From: Neofusicoccum parvum
Taxonomy: Eukaryota > Ascomycota > Dothideomycetes > Botryosphaeriales > Botryosphaeriaceae
Direction: 5' to 3'
Assembly: GCA_020912385.1 (NCBI GenBank)
Contig: CP087214.1
Location: 1 to 64,000, forward strand
Length of the DNA stretch: 64,000 nucleotides
Part shown: positions 1 to 10,496 of the stretch, one piece after another
Position numbering within the stretch: position 1 is the first letter of the stretch
How the letters are laid out: every line of letters starts with the position of its first letter
Made by a program: the position numbers and the translations under genes
The notes under the pieces: generated by a model
Databases searched by the model: none
What the model was told of the DNA's origin: nothing
The model's input: the letters and a program-made list of their open reading frames with translations, nothing else

Positions 1-147
1 CCCCTCTCCCAACCCTAACCCTAACCCTAACCCTAACCCTAACCCTAACCCTAACCCTAACCCTAACCCTAACCCTAACCCTAACCCTAACCCTAACCCT
101 AACCCTAACCCTAACCCTAACCCTAACCCTAACCCTAACCCTAACCC
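1..147. repeat. Terminal telomere array (CCCTAA)n
   Basis: About 22 near-perfect CCCTAA hexamers run from roughly base 10 to 147, after a short irregular leader (CCCCTCTCCCAA) that may be assembly noise at the contig tip. The C-rich strand reads 5' to 3' on the + strand, so this is a left chromosome end with the TTAGGG strand on the minus strand. TTAGGG is the usual repeat of filamentous ascomycetes. Confidence 0.97.
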
Positions 148-215
148 AAATTACTAACCCTCACCCTAATCTAAAATTACTAACCCTCACCCTAGTCTAA
201 AATTATCAACTCTTA
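148..215. repeat. Degenerate telomere-like repeats
   Basis: The perfect array decays into two or three copies of a longer unit of the form CTAACCCTCACCCTA followed by an AT-rich spacer (TCTAAAATTA). The same unit recurs at 2151-2290, so it belongs to the subtelomeric TLH repeat unit rather than being random decay. Confidence 0.8.
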
Positions 216-890
216 TTCTACTTTTACTACCTCTATTTCTATTATATCTTTTACTTTCTTTCTATTTAATTTCTTCTCTTTTATACTCTTCTTCTTCTTC
301 TTCTTCTACCTTCCTTTATTTAGTTCTAGTTCTTCTAGTTCTTCTAAAATTCTACTTCTATTTCTAGTTCTAACTTTTAATTCTAGTTACTTCTACTTCT
401 TTCTAGTTCTTCTAGTTCTTCTAGTTCTTCTAATTTTATTTCTACTTCTACTTCTACTTCTACTTCTACTTCTACTTCTACTTCTACTTCTGGTTTTAAC
501 TCTAGTTTTAACTCTAGTTTTAATTCTAGTTCTAGCTTTAATTCTAGTTCTAGTTCTAGTTCTAGTTCTAGTTTTTTTTTTAAAATCCATCTTTTACCTC
601 TTCTATATATATTACTTAATATTCGTATTTAATTCCACTCAATTCTATTTATATAGTAATACTTATCCAGCTATTATTATTTCTAAAATAAACTGGTACT
701 TACTATTTATTTATTTGTTTATTTATTTATTCATTTATTCTTTTTAAATCCATCTTTCTTATTTATTTCTACCTACTCTTTTTCAACTATTACTTCTTTC
801 TCTATTAGTTCTAAAATTTTACTAGCTCTCTCTACCTACTAGCTAGTCCTATCCATCTATTTCCATTAGCTCTATTACTTTCCTACCCCT
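216..890. repeat. Pyrimidine-rich simple-sequence tract, 3' flank of TLH copy T1
   Basis: No gene. The + strand is almost pure C/T with TTCTAC and TTCTAG repeats (best at 280-580), then about 300 bases of AT-rich DNA homologous to the sequence beside TLH copies T2 (2950-3150) and T3 (16445-16660). It is the downstream flank of the minus-strand TLH fragment that follows. All purines lie on the strand that carries the telomeric G strand. Confidence 0.75.
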
Positions 891-894
891 CTTC

Positions 895-1800
895 CTACTC
901 CTCTATTAAGCTCTCCACCCTTCCTGTCAGCCATAAAAACTCTCGAGCCAAGTTATTGCTCTCAAGCTCGTCCTTCCTCCATGCCTGTCCAAGATATCCT
1001 AGTAGTCTATCTTTATCTTCATCTCCATCTCCATCTCCATCTCCATCTCCATCCTCTACCGCTGCCGCCACTGCCGCCGCTACCACTCCTCCTACTACTT
1101 CCTTCTCTCCTAGCCGTAACAACCACCTCTTCCACACCCTTTGATACCCGTGCTTGATCCCGTACAACGTACCAATCATCACCCCGAAGAACTGGCACTC
1201 GCTGCCCTGAACCTGCCGCCACCCCTGCCTACCATTACTCTCCCACCTGTTGCAGATTGCCTGTGGTACCCCGCAGCGAAAGCAGCCCGAGTACCTCTCA
1301 AACCTGATTCTTCCCTGCATCTCGCGCCTCTCCCCATCTGCCTGCCTACCCCGCTCTGTTGGACAGTGGCTAACACTGTGCTGGTCTTCCCTACCCGCTG
1401 CCTTGCACACTAAACACACCCTCTTCCACCTCTGCAGCTTTCTCTGAAGCAGTTCTGCATCTGTATACACCTATTATGTCTGCCTGGCCTGCCTTACCCT
1501 TATTCCTACCTGCTGCTGCTGCTGCTGCCTTCGAAACTCCTACCTGTCTAATTCTCTTTATTACGTACTCTGCTCTTCCTTCCAACTTCCCTGCCGACTT
1601 TCCTGCTGATTTTCCTGCTGTATTCTCTACTGCTCTTCTTACTACGTCCTCTGCTGCTCTCTTTACTACTGCTCCTACTACTACTGCTGCTTTCTTTACT
1701 GCTCTCTTTGCTGCTACTGCTCCTACTGCTACTACTGCTTTCTTTACTACTCCCTTTGCTGCGTCCTCTCCTGCTCTCTTTGCTGCTGCTGCTGCTCCCT

Positions 1801-1832
<32 letters not shown>

Positions 1833-2150
1833 AGTAGTGCTCCCTCTGCTGCTACTGCTACTGGTGCTCCCTCTACTGCTCCCTCTGCTACTCCCTCTAC
1901 TACGTCCTCTCCTACTCCCTTTCCTACTGTAGTTGCTACTGCTCCCTCTGCTACATCCTCTCCTACTCCCTTTGCTATTACTGCTGCTAGTGCTTCCTCT
2001 ACTACTAGTCCTGCTGCTATCCTAGCTGCTACTACTACCATCGTTGCCCTAAGCTGCTGCTAGTCCTACTACTATCCTGGCTACTACTACTACTGCTGCT
2101 GCCGCTGCTGCCGCCACTGCTGCCACCGCCACTACCACCACTACCACTAT
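895..2150 (-). pseudogene. TLH copy T1: C-terminal fragment of a telomere-linked helicase
   Basis: Minus-strand 895-1470 matches the C-terminal tail of TLH T3: a C-x2-C...H-x4-C zinc-knuckle-like stretch beginning CLVCKAAGRED, then a CFRCG...C motif, then an acidic tract. Two adjacent nonsense codons sit just upstream, where T3 has CAA CAG (threonine-Q-Q); both are C-to-T changes in CpA context. From about 1476 to 2150 the glutamine-rich linker survives as expanded CTG/CTA-type trinucleotide repeats. The helicase domain is absent: the unit breaks off into telomere-like repeats at about 2150. It is a terminal truncated TLH unit and not functional. Confidence 0.8.
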
Positions 2151-2290
2151 ATACATCACCCTCACTCTACTTAAAATTACTAACCCTCACCCTACTCAAA
2201 ATTACTAACCCTTACCCTACTTAAAATTGCTAACCCTCATCCTACTTAAAATTACTATCCCTCACCCTACTCTTACTAACTGTTAAAAAC
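2151..2290. repeat. Interstitial degenerate telomeric tract
   Basis: Four or five copies of CTAACCCTCACCCTACT with ACTTAAAATTA spacers, in the same orientation as the terminal telomere. The tract separates TLH copies T1 and T2. That resembles the telomeric sequence found between tandem Y' elements of yeast and suggests T2 was once the chromosome end. Confidence 0.75.
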
Positions 2291-2960
2291 TCCTATATTA
2301 AATTATTACTCTCTACTTTTAAATCTATTATTCTTCTTCTAGTTCTTTTAGTTCTAGTTTTAGTTCTACCTCTAGTTTTAACTCTAGTTCTAGTTCTAGT
2401 TCTAGTTCTAGTTCTAGTTCTAGTTCTAGTTCTAGTTCTAGTCTTAGTTTCTAATTCTAGTTTTAGTTCTAGTTCTTCTAATTCTAGTTCTACTTCTTCT
2501 AGTTCCTTCTAGTTTTTTTTTTTTTTTTTTTTTTTTTCTTTTTTAATTCTTCTAGTTCTTCTAGTTCCTTTAGTTCTACCTCTAGTTCTAGTCTTAATTT
2601 CTAATTCTAGTTTTAGTTTTAGTCCTTCTAATTCTTTTTTAATTCTTTTAGTTCTTCTAGTTCTTTTAATTCTAGTTCTACTTCTTCTAGTCCTTCTAGT
2701 TTTTTTTATTTTTTTTTTTTTTGTTTTTTTTAATTCTTCTAGTTCTTCTAGTTCTTCTAGTTCTTCTAGTTCTTCTAGTTCTTCTAGTTCTTCTAGTTCT
2801 TCTAGTTCTTCTAGTTCTTCTAGTTCTTCTAGTTCTTCTAATTCTACTTCTACTTCTAGTTTTAATTCAAGTTTTAATTCTAGTTCTACCTCTAGTTTCA
2901 ACTCTAGTTTTAATTCTAGTCCTAGCTTTAATTCTAGTTCTAGTTCTTTTAAATCCATCT
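2291..2960. repeat. TTCTAGTTC simple-repeat arrays
   Basis: Pyrimidine-strand microsatellites. TTCTAG hexamers dominate 2335-2480 and a 9-bp TTCTAGTTC unit is tandemly repeated about a dozen times at 2735-2845, with T-runs at 2515-2545 and 2700-2730. The open frames across it (Leu/Glu homopolymers) are artefacts. The tail end (from about 2867) is identical to the left edge of T3 at 16374, so this tract is part of the TLH repeat unit. Confidence 0.8.
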
Positions 2961-3154
2961 TTCACCTCTTTTATATATCACTTTATATCTGTATTCAATT
3001 CCATTTAATTCTACTCATATAGTACATCCAGTTATTATTATTCCTAAAAATCTATCTTTCTTGTTTATTCCCACTCTTTTCAACTATTACTCCTCTATTA
3101 GTTCCATCTTACTAGCTCTACCTACTAGCTAGCCCTATCTATCTATTAGCTTTA

Positions 3155-6100
3155 TTATCTCCCTACTCCTCTCTCCTCTATTAAGCTCTCCACCCTTCCT
3201 ATCAGCCATAAAAACTCCCGAGCCAAGTTATTACTCTCGAGCTCGTCCTTCCTCCATACCTGTCTAAGATATCCTAGCAGTCTATCTTTATCTTCATCTC
3301 TATCCTCTACCGCCGCCGCCGCTACTCCCGCTCCTACTACTTCCTCTCCTAGCCGTAATAACCACCTCTTCCACACCGTCTTATACCCGTGCTTGATCCC
3401 GTATAATATACCAATTATCACCCCGAAGAACTGGTACTCGCTGCCCTGAACCTACCGCCACCCCTGCCTACCATTACTCTCCCATCTATTGCAGATTGCC
3501 TGTGGTACCCCGCAGCGAAAGCAGCCCGAGTACCTCTCAAACCTGATTCTTCCCTGCATCTCGCGCCTCTCCCCATCCGCCTGCCTACCCCGCTCTGTTG
3601 GACAGTGGCTGACGCTGTGCTGGTCTTCCCTACCTGCTGCCTTACATACTAAACATACCCCCTTCCACCTCTGCAGCTTTCTCTGAAGTAGTTCTGCATC
3701 TGCATACACCTGTTGTGTCTGCCTGGCCTGCCTTGCCCTTATTCCTACCTGCTGCTGCTGCTGCCTTTAAAACTCCTGCCTGTCTGATTCTCTTTGTTGC
3801 GCATTCTGCTCTTCCTCCTGCTGTCTTTCCTGCTGACTTTCCTGCCGACTTTCCCGCTGATTTTCCTGCTGCTTCTCTCTTTGCTGCTGTCGTATCCTCT
3901 GCTGCTGCTCTCTTTGCTGCTGATTTTCCTGCTGCCGCATCCTCTACTGCTGCTCTCTTTGCTGCTGCTCCCTCCACTGCTGCCCCTGCTGCCGCTGCTG
4001 GTACTGGTCTACCCTCTGTTCTTCCTCTACCTCCCTGTCTACCTCTTCCACCTCATCTACCTCTTCCACCTCATCTACCTCCTCTACCTCCTCCTCCTCA
4101 TTATTATCATTATTATCATCATCCGTGATCTCTCGCCTAGACTCCCTGCTCCTTCTACAAAAATCACACTTTTCTTCCCCCTCCTCCTGCCTGCATTCTA
4201 TCCGCCTAAAACTACCATCTAAAAACTCGTCCATCACCGTTCTCCTACACAGTCCCCCATCTAGATACTGCCTTACCAGCCGGTCATCGCTCTTCTCCCC
4301 CCCCTGAACCATCACTGCTCTGCTGGCCAGTCCATCCCTTCCCGCCCTGCCGCTCTCCTGCGCGTAGTCCAGAAAATCCCGCGGCTCATCCGTGTGGATG
4401 ATGAGCCTGATGCCTGGAATGTCAATCCCCATGCCCAGCGCGCTGGTGGCCACCACTACACGCACCACTCCCGCCTTGAAGTCCTCTAGCACCTCCTTCT
4501 TCCTAGCTTCTGATATCTTGCTGTAAAATGCCTCGCACTGGAACAGCCCTGCGTCCACCAAGCTCTTCACCCTGGTCACTGTGTTGCAGTAGATGACCAC
4601 CTTTCCTTCTACCGTTGCCTGTAGTTCCTCTTCCACCATCTCTTCTATTTTCCTATTCTGCGCCTCCTTCCCTCCTTGTCTTCCTCGCCATCCTCCCCCT
4701 CTCCCTCCTCCCCCCTCCTCCCCCTCCTCTCCCTCCTCTCCCTCCTCTCCCTCCTCCATTCTCCACCTCCACCTCCAACTCCACCCCCACCACCTGGTAG
4801 CTGATGTTTCTGCGGGTAGTAACCGCCCTGAACACCACCACCTCGGCCGCAGTCCAGCCCATCCTGCGCCACAGCTCAGCCTCTTTGCTGGGTGGTAGCG
4901 TTGCTGTGAGCAGAACCATCTGCGTTTCTGCCGCCATAAGCTTCCCCAGCTGCTGCAGCTGCTTACGGAAGTCCACCTGGTCGTTCAGCACCACGTGGCA
5001 CTCGTCGATGATGATCCTGTCCAGCTGCCTCATCGCCCTGAGCCGGTTTAAAAACGTCATGAACTCGTCGCTCAGTGCTGCCTCTGGCGTGACCAGCACG
5101 ATGGACTCCGCGTCTGGTGGCCGCCTCGCCTCCTATTCTGCACAGCTAATGCCCAGCTTGCTGCAGCGCTCTTTCATGTCCGCTCGCAGCGCGATGAGTG
5201 GTACTACCACTACCGTCGTTCCTCCTGGCTCCGTCCAAGCTGGCAGCATGAACAAGATGCTTTTCCCAGCTCCGGTTGGCATCACTGCCACCACCGGGCT
5301 CACTCCAGCCTAGATGGCGGTCACTGCCTCTTCCTAGACGCTGCGGAACTCGGCTTTCTTTCCCATCAACCTTTGCAGCTGCTCCTTCGCGTTGGCCCTC
5401 TTCAGCCTCGCCCAGCGGTCTAGCCGCTCCTCGTCCGCGTCGTCCTCAAACGGGCAGCGCTTTCTCTTCCTAGAAGCCGGTTCCTGGCTTTTAAATGCCG
5501 ACTAGAAGCCTAAGAAGCGGTGCTAGTCGGTGCTGGAAGCGCGGAACAGCAGCCTCTTCTCCGCCACCACGCCCGCCTGCTCCATCATCCCACGCGCGTA
5601 GATCAAGCCCGCGGTGTGGGATGTGTGTCCTGCCTAGGCGTCTGCAATGGCTGCTGCTGCCCGGTCTTCTCCCTCCACCTCCATCTGCTGCTGCTGCTCC
5701 TGCTCATTCCCATTCTCTCCTCCCCCCTCCTCATCTACCCTGAACGCGCTGGAGCCGCGCATGAACCGCCTGCTGATGCCGATGGCGACGTCCCTGTACG
5801 CTCTGACCGTCAGCTCCTGGCCTAAGCCGATCCTGCTCTCCTTCTTCATCGCCTCCCTCATGCGCTCCGTCGTCCACCTCTTCTCCCCCGCCTCCGCCGG
5901 CCACATGTGGGCCGAGATCTGCTGGCTCCCACCTCGCACCGCTGCCAGCATGCGCTGGTGGAATGGCAAGACTAGCCACAGATACCACACCACCAGCTCC
6001 CCCACCTCCCTGGGCAGATACCTGTGGATCACCTTGACATCCCCGGACATGGCGTAGCCCTTGTGGTAGCGCGTGACGAACACGACTAGCCCGTCCTCCA

Positions 6101-8508
6101 CGAAGATGTTGCGGTGCCCTCCCTTGGCCGTGTTGCTGTGCCTGATGCTGAGAATCTCCGGCCCTCTCGCCGGCTGCCCACCGGTGATGTGCATCAGCAG
6201 CAGCAGCTTCTCCCTAAACTCGGCCACCTGCGCTGCATATGCATCCACCGCCTGCCTGCTGATGCCTGAGCTCGTGTTTTTCCTGGTGAACCTCTTCCTC
6301 ACAGCAGTGATTCCTATGATCCTGTTGAACAGCCAAGTGTTCCCGTCTGCTAGCAGCCTGGTGCGCTGGTCCCGCAGAAAGCTCCACCCTCTGCGCTCCT
6401 CGGCTGGGTTGTCCCTGATGGAATGCCACGGCACTGCTGGCACGTCCATTTCCCCATGCTCTTTCTTGTGGCTGCTGTGGCCGCCAAACAGCAGCTCCTG
6501 GAGCAGCAGCTGGCGACTGTCGTTCAGCAAGCCGTGCACCATGCCCCTGAACTTGGCCATGGTGAACTGGATGCCCTGGTACAGCAGCTGCTCCCGCCCA
6601 TTCCATCCCACATGGCCCTTGGTGGTGGTGTTGTAGTGGATCTTCATCCCATAAGTGCGCAGATCCAGTATCCACTGCATGGGACTGTGGCTGCCTCGGA
6701 TCATGAAGCTGTCCATCATCTTGGTCACCAGCTCCAAGCAGCTCATCTTCATCTGGCTGCGCTGGCTGCGCTGGCTGCGCTGGCTGCGCTTGCTGCGCCC
6801 ACTGCTGTCCCTGGCGCTGCCCTGGCCGCTGTTCCTGCTGCTGCCCTGGCCGCTGCTGGTCCTGCTGCTGGCGCTGTCCTGGCCACTGCTGCTCTGGCCG
6901 GCGCTGCTCTGGCTGCTGCTGCTCCTGCCGCCCTGGCTGCGCCCGCTGCGCCCACTGCTGTCCCTGGCGCTGCCCTGGCCGCTGTTCCTGCTGCTGTCCT
7001 GGCCACTGCTGCTCTGGCCGGCGCTGCCCTGGCCGGCGCTGCCCTGGCCGGCGCTGCTCCTGCTGCCCTGGCTGCTGCTGCTGCTCCTGCCGCCCTGGCT
7101 GCGGCTGCTGCTACTGCTGCTGCCAGCATCGCCTCCACCATAACCGCCAGCGCCGTCCTCCTCCTCCTCCTCCTCCTCCTCCTCCTCCTCCTCCTCCTCC
7201 TCCTCCTCCTCCTCCTCAAAGTCCCATGCGCTGCCCCCACTGCTGAACTCCTCCCCACCATCCTCCTCCCCTTCTGCTGCTGCTGCTGCTGCTGCTGGAC
7301 CCACCATCTCCAGCGCCTTCTGCACCACCATGAAGCGCCCCACCTTGATGATGGCCGACAGAATCGCAGTGTACAGACCCGGCTCCCTCCAGCCGGTGGG
7401 CGTGACCCCCTGCACCGCCAGAGCGCAGACCAGAGCGCTGTCGTACTCGCGCTGCGTGATCCTCTGGTTCAGCAGTTCAATGCAAAAGTCCAAGCACGCC
7501 TTCTGGATCCCGGACAGCTTTGGTGGCAGCTGCTGCTGCTGCTGCTCTTCTGAATCAGCTCCTTCTTCTTCATTATCATCATTATCACTTCTTCCTCCCT
7601 CTTCTTCCTCGCTTCCTTCATCTCTTCCTCCCCCTTCTTCTTGCTTTGCAGCTTGCTCCGCCTCCTCCATCAGCCTAGTGAACGCCCTGGACTGCCTGCG
7701 GGTGAACCTGTACTCTGGCCTTCTCCAGTCATGCTCTTCCTGCTGCTGCCCCTGCTGCTGCTGCCGCTGCTGCTGCGTCCTGACGAAGAACATCAGCACC
7801 TGCTTCCACGCCCTCGACCTGTCCGCGACCGCGTTTTCCTCCATGTACGGCTGCAGCGGGTGGTACCGGTTCTGGTGCTTCTCCGTCCTCATCAGCTCCA
7901 TGCGGATGAATATGCCGACCTGCTGGGTCACCGCCTGCTGGCCGATGCGCGCAACCTCGTCCATGGCTTTCCAGATGGCCGCTGCCGCCGGCTCCTCCTC
8001 CTCCTCTGGCCTGTCCGGGTTGGCGTTGGGCTCCTCAACCGACGCTAGCAGATCGTCGCGGTCCAGCCGCGCCAGATACGGCAGCCACTGCGTCCTGTCC
8101 AGCCACGGGCTGACCTCGTCCTTCTCTCCTTCCTCGATGGTGGCCCGGGCCCGCTTCTCCAGCTCCTCCCAGTTCTGGTTCGCCTTGTTCCACGCCTGCT
8201 GCCACAGCTGCTCCCCTCCTCCCTCCCCTCTCTCCCCTCCCTCCTGGGCGGGCTGCGCCTGGTCCTCCTGCTGCGCTTGCTCCTCTGGCTGGCACACTTC
8301 AAAGTACTGCGAGCCGTGGAAGGTGGGGAAGAAGCGCTGGCAGTAGACCTGCTTTACCGCCTCTTGGAACCTCTTATTCAACCCCTCTTCCACCATCCTG
8401 CTCTGCCGGCCTTTGCCTCCTCCAATCGACCATCCGTGCTCGGTGCGCCAGTGCTCTTTCATCATCCTTTCATTCCTGCAGACGTACTGGCAGCTGCTAC
8501 TATTACTG

Positions 8509-8554
<46 letters not shown>

Positions 8555-8825
8555 GGTCCTTCTGGCACAGCAGCCCGTCCTTGAACAGTGGCAGCTCTGT
8601 GACGGGCCGTTGCACCCGGGCTGGCACTTCCAGCTCGCTCGAGAATGCAATCAAGCCATGCCAGCTTCTAACCTCACCACCGACCAGCTCCGCCTGCTTC
8701 CGGCCCATCCGGTGGTGTTTCCCCCGCAGATGGCCTTCCACCTGGTCCGGCCAGACGGCGTGCCGGCACTCCCTGCAGATCGCGAGCCGGTATTCCGCCT
8801 GGTGATAAAAGTACGCTGTCGCCAT
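3155..8825 (-). pseudogene. TLH copy T2: telomere-linked RecQ helicase, inactivated
   Basis: Nearly collinear with T3. The N-terminal 1063 codons (5634-8825) are open and hold the zinc fingers, the recombinase-like block and Ser/Glu/SGQ-rich linkers; helicase motifs follow at 3944-5099. It is broken by in-frame stops at 5634, two near 5490-5502, 5334, 5310, 5133, 3944, about 3768 and 3452, plus a frameshift in the Gly/Arg-coding GGA/CTC repeat at about 4650-4760. Each stop lies where T3 has CAG, CAA or TGG, so all fit CpA-to-TpA change on one strand or the other. Trinucleotide tracts (CTC at 7155-7215, CTG at 8515-8550) differ in length from T3. The first break removes the last recombinase-like residues and the whole helicase. 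Confidence 0.85.
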
Positions 8826-9126
8826 TTGGTGCGCTAGCTAGTATTGTCTTGCTAATACTGAAAGTTGCTAGAGAGAATGATGCTGGTGTGAGAAAGCTCG
8901 TAAATGCTGCTGCTACTACTACTGCTACCGCCGCTGCTGCCGCCGCCGCCGCACGGATCACCCTTACCCCATCAAAAAACCTCAACCCTAACCCTACTCT
9001 TACCCCAAGTGGCTGGTTTTCTCACGACGCAGCGGTCGGATTTTAAGGTGGCTCATATAAAAAGTGGTCGCAGAGCCACGCTTGGAAATCTGACCGAGTG
9101 TAGACTCGATCCGAGCACCTCGCTCC
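8826..9126. other. 5' flank of TLH T2 with short internal telomeric motif
   Basis: Upstream region of the minus-strand TLH, near-identical to 22344-22644 beside T3. It contains a GCC/GCT trinucleotide tract (8905-8955), two perfect CCCTAA units at about 8981-8994 in telomere orientation, and AT-rich TATATAA-like sequence near 9050. A promoter for TLH is expected here but no element can be assigned with confidence. Confidence 0.5.
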
Positions 9127-9237
9127 AAATCCAGTGCGGTAAATCCAGTGCGGTGCGCGTCCAGCCCACCCGACGATTCTTTCCCACACAATCTAAATCC
9201 AGCGCGGTCGCGCTGGATTTGCGTCTTTCAGTTAGGG
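9127..9237. promoter_or_regulatory. TLH terminal iterons, palindrome and TTAGGG terminus (T2)
   Basis: Two tandem copies of AAATCCAGTGCGGT (9127-9140, 9141-9154) are followed by a third, variant copy that forms one arm of a perfect 12-bp inverted repeat: AAATCCAGCGCG at 9195-9206 and its complement at 9209-9220, with a 2-bp centre. The unit ends CTTTCAGTTAGGG at 9225-9237. The set is conserved beside T3 and, in diverged form, T4. This layout fits a protein-binding or recombination site at the element end; that function is inference. Confidence 0.6.
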
Positions 9238-9618
9238 TTTACCTTGAGGACAAGAGTGGGTAAGGATAAGCGAGAAGAGAAGTGGGATGTTCACGTGCGG
9301 ACTGGAATGCACGCGATAAGACTCGTTACCAGCAATGAGTGAGATTGCTACTTTGAGTTGACCACAAAGGGTCAAGTATCTAGCTAAGTGAGTGTGCTTA
9401 TATACTGTAGGAAAGCTATGACAATCTGGATGTCCCTCATGGATATGAGGGTTGGATGGCCCTCATGGATTTGAGGGTTGGATCTGTTCTGATCCAATGT
9501 GGGTCCTTGTGGAGCCGCACGTGGTGTAGCACGTGATGTCTTCCTTGGCGTTTGTTCTTGCGCCCGTTGTCCGCGCTTCCCGTCTTCCCTCATCTTAGTC
9601 GGACTGGGGTTCGTAACA
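9235..9618 (-). repeat. 3' LTR of chromovirus
   Basis: 384 bp, identical by eye to the copy at 15989-16372. On the minus strand it begins TGTTACGAAC. The other end is ambiguous by up to four bases because the flanking telomeric AGGG matches the LTR edge. It contains two tandem GAGGGTTGGAT-type repeats near 9445-9485. Confidence 0.93.
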
Positions 9619-9630
9619 CTACCTCCCCCC
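9619..9630 (-). other. Polypurine tract of chromovirus
   Basis: On the minus strand the bases directly before the 3' LTR read GGGGGGAGGTAG. This is the expected position and composition of the plus-strand primer of a retrotransposon. Confidence 0.75.
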
Positions 9631-9722
9631 TTAAGGATCGTCGGCCCGACGATTTCCCCGTGGGATTATATCTTTCTGTCCGTGGGTTTCTTCCTTCCTC
9701 TTACTCCCTATGTTCCTTCGCC

Positions 9723-10496
9723 ATGTCCAAGCGTAAGCGTATTGACCAGAAGGCTGAGCGAGAGTCTTTAGCTGCGAAGATCGATCTTTTTGGTGAAGTA
9801 ATGCCGGTTCCCTGTAGTGCTTGCCTCCTCGCGAATGCGAAGCGTAAGGCAGGTACGCCCGAGGTTGTTTGCCGGATGGATCTTGGTTATGACCGTTGTG
9901 GCGAGTGTGCTCGTAGGGGTTTAACCGCCTGTGATGGGAGCGGTTTGGAGGATTCGGACTGTTTGTTTCTCTCCTCTTTTTGGTTGGCCTTTTTATTGAC
10001 TTCCCTAGTTTCCCGATTGAAGCGCGCCATCGACAAGGCTGAGGCCGAGGAGCAGATGGTTCTCGACCTGCTTCAGAGGAATATGAGTCGATTACAGCGT
10101 GTACGGAAACAACGGGAATTACTAAAGCGGCGTGGTAGCTTGATGATTTCCAAGAAGGCTCAGACCGTCGAGGAGTTAGAAGAGTTGGCTCGGTTAGAGG
10201 ACGCTGCGGAGGCTGGGGATGTTATTGACCCTGAGGGCGCTGAGGAGGGGCGATCGCCAAAGCGTTTACGTGGCGCGTCCTCAGCTGATACCGTTGCGGG
10301 TCCGTCCCGGTCCGTTGGGTCTCCTGGGGCTGGTTCTGGTGCTGTGCCGCCCGAGGGTTCCGAGCTGGTTGATCAGGCGCGGCAGTCTCCGCTTCCTGAG
10401 TATAGTCCCGCCTTTTTCGAGGGTTACGTTCCCTTCGAGTATTCTGAGACGGCGGCAGTGGGCGTTCTGGGTTTCGACGGTGGAACTCATCAATGA
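9723..10496 (+). CDS. Antisense ORF of the chromovirus, Cys-rich protein
   Basis: Lies on the strand opposite gag-pol and overlaps the last 275 bases of pol. From the ATG at 9723 it gives 257 codons: a basic start (MSKRKRIDQKAE), a cysteine cluster (CSAC ... VCR ... CGEC ... AC, residues about 36-78) that could bind zinc, a basic coiled-coil-like stretch, and an acidic Pro/Ser-rich tail. Bases 9960-10007 have the form of a 48-bp fungal intron (GTTTGT ... TTGAC ... CTAG) of length divisible by three; read through, it encodes an odd hydrophobic stretch, so splicing is likely. Antisense ORFs are known in some Ty3/gypsy lineages, but I do not recognise this protein. Transcription from the LTR on the opposite strand would be needed. 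Confidence 0.5.
   Translation: MSKRKRIDQKAERESLAAKIDLFGEVMPVPCSACLLANAKRKAGTPEVVCRMDLGYDRCGECARRGLTACDGSGLEDSDCLFLSSFWLAFLLTSLVSRLKRAIDKAEAEEQMVLDLLQRNMSRLQRVRKQRELLKRRGSLMISKKAQTVEELEELARLEDAAEAGDVIDPEGAEEGRSPKRLRGASSADTVAGPSRSVGSPGAGSGAVPPEGSELVDQARQSPLPEYSPAFFEGYVPFEYSETAAVGVLGFDGGTHQ

Noticed and set aside
1391..2063. Ala/Val-rich and Ala/Pro/Thr-rich ORFs on both strands
   Set aside because: They are translations of CTG/CTA trinucleotide repeats in the decayed Gln-rich linker of TLH T1; no start context or conserved motif.
2509..2958. Glu/Leu/Lys repeat ORF and its Leu-rich complement
   Set aside because: Translation of the TTCTAGTTC microsatellite; no gene.
7330..8346. Long + strand ORFs opposite TLH (338 aa here, also 386 aa at 18183 and 376 aa at 6423)
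   Set aside because: They are shadows of the minus-strand TLH gene, with Cys/Ser/Leu homopolymers that come from the repeat-rich coding strand. They are repeated in T2 and T3 because the DNA is repeated.
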